Shown here: piece after piece, positions 60,266 to 64,000 of the stretch
Layout: each line of letters starts with the position of its first letter
Numbering within the stretch: position 1 is the stretch's first letter
From: Neobacillus niacini
GTDB taxonomy: Bacteria; Bacillota; Bacilli; Bacillales; Cytobacillaceae
NCBI RefSeq assembly: GCF_000759675.1
Contig: NZ_BAWM01000012.1
Span: 1 to 64,000 of the forward strand
Length of the DNA stretch: 64,000 nt
Reading direction: 5' to 3'
Notes under the pieces: generated by a model
Databases searched by the model: none
Told to the model about the DNA's origin: nothing
Seen by the model: only the letters and a program-made list of their open reading frames with translations
Translations under genes and position numbers: made by a program

Positions 60266-61663
60266 TTAGCCTCTTTTCCATCTCGTACCCTGCGGAGTAT
60301 CTTCTAAAATGATATTCATTTCCTTTAACTGGTCTCTTATTTGGTCAGATAGCTGGAAGTTACGGTCTTTCCGTGCCTGGATTCTTTTTTCAATTAACGC
60401 ATCGATTTCTTCATCCAACATTTCACTTGATTCAAGTGTCATACCTAAAACATTAAATAACTCATCGAATTGAGTGGTGAATTTATTAATTACTTCTACC
60501 GCTGTGTTTTTTTCTAATAGGTAGTAATTAGCCAATTTCGAAAGATCAAACAAGACGGAAATAGCTTTTGCTGTGTTGAAATCATCATCCATTGCCTTTA
60601 TAAATTCATCTTGTAAAGCAGCTATCTTCTCTAGCCATTCCTGATTATTATTTGTTAAATCTGTACTCGATTCCCTGCGATGTTGTATATTTTGATATGA
60701 GGTTGTTAGGCGGTCAAAGGCAGCCTTTGTGCTTTCTAATAACTCTTCACTGTAGTTAATCGGATTACGGTAATGTACAGATAGCATAAAAAATCGTAAC
60801 ACTTGTGGATTATGCTTTTTGATAATGTCATGTACAAGAACAAAGTTCCCAAGCGATTTTGACATTTTTTCATTATCAATATTGATATATCCGTTGTGCA
60901 TCCAGTATCGGGCAAAGGTTTTTCCAGAAAGTGCTTCCGATTGCGCAATTTCATTTTCGTGATGCGGGAACGTTAAATCTTGACCGCCTGCATGAATATC
61001 AATGGTATCCCCTAGGTATTTTTTTGCCATCGCCGAGCACTCAATATGCCAGCCAGGGCGTCCAATTCCCCAAGGACTTTCCCAAAAGATTTCCCCTTCT
61101 TTCGCCGCTTTCCATAATGCAAAGTCCATATCATCTTGTTTCTTCTCACCAACTTCAATTCGGGCACCAACCTGCAGGTCATCAATTGATTGATGTGAGA
61201 GCTTGCCGTAATCATCAAAATTCCTGGTCCGGAAATAGACATCTCCTTCTGACTCATAGGCAAATCCCTTTTTAATAAGCTGATCAATAAAATCAATGAT
61301 ATTATCCATATTTTCCATTACACGCGGATGAATATCCGCCTTTTTGCAGCCTAATGCAGATACATCTTCAAAATAGGCTTGAATGAAACGGTCTGCGATG
61401 GTTGGGACATCCTCTCCAAGTTGATTAGCAGCACGGATTAATTTATCATCTACATCTGTAAAGTTTGAGACATATTGGATTTCGTAGCCACGATACTCAA
61501 AATAGCGGCGGACGGTATCAAAAACAATAGCCGGACGGGCATTACCGATATGAATATAATTATAGACAGTTGGACCACAAACATACATTTTCACTTTACC
61601 CTCTTCAAGAGGGATAAACTCTTCTTTTTTACGGGTTAATGTATTATAAAGCTGAATTGCCAT
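60266..61663 (-). CDS. cysS: Cysteinyl-tRNA synthetase
   Basis: 465 residues, class I synthetase: HIGNARP (HIGH), KMSKSLGN (KMSKS), and zinc ligands in [10 protein letters not shown] and WHIECSAM plus HHENE. Its start overlaps cysE by 20 nt. Expression should follow the Cys T-box ahead of cysE. Confidence 0.97.
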   Translation of the reverse strand: MAIQLYNTLTRKKEEFIPLEEGKVKMYVCGPTVYNYIHIGNARPAIVFDTVRRYFEYRGYEIQYVSNFTDVDDKLIRAANQLGEDVPTIADRFIQAYFEDVSALGCKKADIHPRVMENMDNIIDFIDQLIKKGFAYESEGDVYFRTRNFDDYGKLSHQSIDDLQVGARIEVGEKKQDDMDFALWKAAKEGEIFWESPWGIGRPGWHIECSAMAKKYLGDTIDIHAGGQDLTFPHHENEIAQSEALSGKTFARYWMHNGYINIDNEKMSKSLGNFVLVHDIIKKHNPQVLRFFMLSVHYRNPINYSEELLESTKAAFDRLTTSYQNIQHRRESSTDLTNNNQEWLEKIAALQDEFIKAMDDDFNTAKAISVLFDLSKLANYYLLEKNTAVEVINKFTTQFDELFNVLGMTLESSEMLDEEIDALIEKRIQARKDRNFQLSDQIRDQLKEMNIILEDTPQGTRWKRG

Positions 61664-62309
61664 TTACTTTAGTCCTTTCTTTTTTCAATTTAATTAACTC
61701 TTCTTTCAATTCAACTAGTTCAAGCTGCATTTCTTTAATTCGATCTGCAATAGGGTCTGGGAGGTTACAATGGTCTAAGTCTCTCATTCTCTTCCCATCT
61801 TGAATCACTACCCTGCCTGGAACCCCTACAACGGTTGAATTAGGTGGTACTTCCTTTAAGACTACAGAGCCTGCACCGATCTTCGAATTTTCTCCAATGG
61901 TTATCGATCCTAGCACCTTCGCACCGGTTGCAATCAATGCATTATCTTTAATTGTTGGATGACGTTTACCTTTCTCTTTCCCAGTTCCTCCGAGTGTTAC
62001 ACCCTGAAATACGGTTACGTTATCACCTATTTCACAGGTTTCTCCTATGACAACTCCCATACCGTGGTCAATAAAAAATCTCCTGCCTATTTTTGCACCA
62101 GGATGAATTTCAATACCTGTGAAAAACCGACTAATTTGAGAAATTACCCTTGCAAGGAAATAAAACTTCCTTTTGAAAAATGCATGTGCTATTCGGTGGG
62201 CCCATATCGCATGTAAGCCTGAATAGGTTAGGATAACTTCTAAATAGCTCCTCGCTGCTGGATCTTGTTCAAAAACAACGTCAATGTCCTCCCTCATCCT
62301 TTTGAACAT
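61644..62309 (-). CDS. cysE: Serine O-acetyltransferase
   Basis: Makes O-acetylserine, the cysteine precursor. 221 residues: N-terminal helical domain and left-handed beta-helix with hexapeptide repeats ([40 protein letters not shown]). Start ATG 62309 behind GGGGGAAAAG. First gene after the Cys T-box. Confidence 0.96.
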   Translation of the reverse strand: MFKRMREDIDVVFEQDPAARSYLEVILTYSGLHAIWAHRIAHAFFKRKFYFLARVISQISRFFTGIEIHPGAKIGRRFFIDHGMGVVIGETCEIGDNVTVFQGVTLGGTGKEKGKRHPTIKDNALIATGAKVLGSITIGENSKIGAGSVVLKEVPPNSTVVGVPGRVVIQDGKRMRDLDHCNLPDPIADRIKEMQLELVELKEELIKLKKERTKVNGNSAL

Positions 62310-62393
62310 TTTTCTTTTCCCCCTTTATTTTAATAACGCGTAGCAACTTTTCTGAGCTCGAAGATCTCTATGTTGTTCCCCATTGTTTGGATA

Positions 62394-62645
62394 AATAAAA
62401 AACGCCCCTGTCATAACGACAGAGACGCTTGGGCGTGGTTCCACTCTGATTAGACCGATAAGCTTATATACATAAAGCTTACATTGGTCTCACTCTACCT
62501 GTTAACGGAAAGGTTCCGCCCATGTCTACACAGATTTTCATCTTTTCGAAATGGGACTCAGAGGTGCATTTTCAAACATGAGAGGCTTAAACCACTTTCA
62601 GCCGGTGATGGTTTTCTCTTTAAAGCATCATATCTTACTTTTCCT
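62394..62645 (-). promoter_or_regulatory. T-box leader, cysteine specifier (UGC)
   Basis: Minus strand: AAGTAAGATATGATGC (AGTA motif), AAAGAGAAAACC, distal loop CACCGGCTGAAAGTGG, specifier loop GAAAATGCACC with TGC (complement of 62566-62568) for cysteine. The T-box core AGAGTGGAACCACGC is the complement of 62433-62447. Terminator GCGTCTCTGTC...GACAGGGGCGTTTTTT is at 62395-62429. The leader lies between gltX and cysE-cysS, as in B. subtilis. Confidence 0.95.
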
Positions 62646-62708
62646 CTTCAACATTTTTTCGTATAAAAAAGTTTATATCTTTTACTATATTACATTTTTG
62701 CTCTAATG

Positions 62709-64000
62709 TTAACCAATAAGTTTTTGAATTCTCTTTAGAACTTTTGATTTACCTAAAAGTTCGATAGCTTGAGGTAAATCTGGACCATGTGTTTGACCCG
62801 AAACCGCTGCACGAATCGGCATAAACAGATTTTTTCCTTTTTGACCCGTTGATTTTTGAACTGCTTTCATCGCCGCCTTAATTTCGTCAGCTTTAAAGTT
62901 TTCCAACTTCTCAAGTTCCTCAGAAAATGCTTTTAGTACTTGAGGAACCGTCTCTCCTGATAATACTTCCTTAGCATCCTCTTCGAATTCAGCTTCCTCT
63001 TTAAAGAACATATCCGAAAGCTCGACTATCTCTGCACCAAAGCTCATTTTTTCCTGTAAAAGCGAAACTAAACTCTTTGCCCATTGTTGTTCTTCTTCCG
63101 TCAAGTTCTCACTTAAGCGTCCAGCTTTAACCAGATGTGGCATGGATAGCTCCAAAACTCGGTCAACCTCAATCTTTTTCATATATTGGTTGTTCATCCA
63201 TGTAAGCTTATTCGTATCAAATAAAGCCGGTGACTTCGATAAGCGATTGGCATCGAAAATTTCAATAAATTCCTCTTTAGAGTAAAGCTCCTCTTCACCT
63301 GTTGGAGACCAGCCTAGTAAAGTAATAAAGTTAAACAAGGCTTCTGGCAGATAGCCTAATTCCTCATATTGTTCGATAAATTGAATAATTGATTCATCTC
63401 GTTTGCTTAACTTCTTTCGGCTTTCATTCACGATTAGTGTCATATGACCAAAAATCGGCGGCTCCCAGCCTAATGCTTCATACACCATTAGCTGCTTAGG
63501 GGTGTTGGATATGTGATCATCTCCGCGAAGTACATGCGAAATTTTCATTAAATAATCATCAATGGTTACCGCAAAATTATAAGTTGGGGTTCCATCCTTT
63601 TTGATGATGACCCAATCACCCATTCCTTCAGATTCAAAGGATACAGTTCCTTTTACCATGTCATTAAAGGTAAAGGTTTTTCCTTCAGGTACAACCATTC
63701 GGATGCTTGGCTCGCGTCCTTCACTTTCTAATTTTGCACGTTCCTCAGCTGTTAGATGGCGGCACTTTCCTGAATAATGAGGAGTTTCTCCCCTCTCGGT
63801 CTGCTCTTCCCGCTCTGCTTCGATTTCTGCTTCTGTACAATAACATTTATAGGCATGACCATTCTCAAGTAATTGATTGTAATAGGTTTGATAAATATCA
63901 TTTCTTTCAGACTGTCTGTAGGGACCATATTCGCCGCCGACGTCCACACTTTCATCCCAATCCATACCCAGCCATTTAAGGTACTTTAATTGACTTTCTT
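62709..64000 (-). CDS. gltX: Glutamyl-tRNA synthetase (3' part; 5' end outside window)
   Basis: 430 residues are visible, from [20 protein letters not shown] to the stop at 62709. The synthetase catalytic domain with [11 protein letters not shown] and the KMSKS equivalent KLSKRDES is present, followed by the anticodon-binding domain. The N-terminal HIGH motif lies beyond position 64000. In bacilli this enzyme also charges tRNA-Gln with Glu for GatCAB. The Cys T-box follows it. Confidence 0.97.
   Translation of the reverse strand, partial: ESQLKYLKWLGMDWDESVDVGGEYGPYRQSERNDIYQTYYNQLLENGHAYKCYCTEAEIEAEREEQTERGETPHYSGKCRHLTAEERAKLESEGREPSIRMVVPEGKTFTFNDMVKGTVSFESEGMGDWVIIKKDGTPTYNFAVTIDDYLMKISHVLRGDDHISNTPKQLMVYEALGWEPPIFGHMTLIVNESRKKLSKRDESIIQFIEQYEELGYLPEALFNFITLLGWSPTGEEELYSKEEFIEIFDANRLSKSPALFDTNKLTWMNNQYMKKIEVDRVLELSMPHLVKAGRLSENLTEEEQQWAKSLVSLLQEKMSFGAEIVELSDMFFKEEAEFEEDAKEVLSGETVPQVLKAFSEELEKLENFKADEIKAAMKAVQKSTGQKGKNLFMPIRAAVSGQTHGPDLPQAIELLGKSKVLKRIQKLIG

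Overview
The window reads as the chromosome of a low-GC, endospore-forming member of the Bacillaceae. It carries sporulation and germination genes (pdaB, gerD, cwlD, sigH, kbaA), T-box leaders, a C+ type S14, TTG/GTG starts behind strong Shine-Dalgarno sites, and the rRNA-proximal ribosomal superoperon in almost the order known from Bacillus subtilis. The genus cannot be fixed by eye. Almost every gene is on the minus strand.

Read in the direction of transcription (right to left), the conserved backbone is: gltX (5' end outside the window), a Cys T-box, cysE-cysS-mrnC-rlmB-rae1, sigH, rpmG-secE-nusG, rplK-rplA, L10 leader-rplJ-rplL, rsmC-like methyltransferase, rpoB-rpoC, a L7Ae-type gene, rpsL-rpsG-fusA-tuf, the S10-spc-alpha gene string from rpsJ to rplQ, the ECF transporter module ecfA1-ecfA2-ecfT, truA, rplM-rpsI. 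After a long interruption come ybaK, cwlD, salA, gerD, kbaA, pdaB and the 5' end of a 16S rRNA gene with tandem promoters. Compared with the B. subtilis order as I remember it, map is missing between adk and infA, and a decayed fragment of it is still readable there.

The interruption (about 5.7-21.7 kb) is accessory DNA lying directly downstream of the rpsI stop codon. From rpsI outward it holds two endospore-appendage-type (Ena/DUF3992) genes, a broken CotZ/ExsY-like exosporium gene, a CapA-type metallophosphatase, the muropeptide-recycling trio amiE-nagZ-namZ behind a CcpA-type site, a coiled-coil gene between direct repeats, a MerR/DUF3967 gene with decayed tandem copies of its own control region, a NhaC-type transporter behind a tyrosine T-box, and a secreted protein of eight 28-residue repeats next to a two-component system.

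The most striking observation is that the 3' end of rpsI, with its terminator, recurs in the same orientation at about 19.0, 10.9 and 9.1 kb. Similarity falls with distance from rpsI, and the last copy forms the C-terminus of the NhaC-type protein. This looks like stepwise accretion of modules at an attachment-like site at the end of rpsI. No integrase gene is visible, so the mechanism is inferred.
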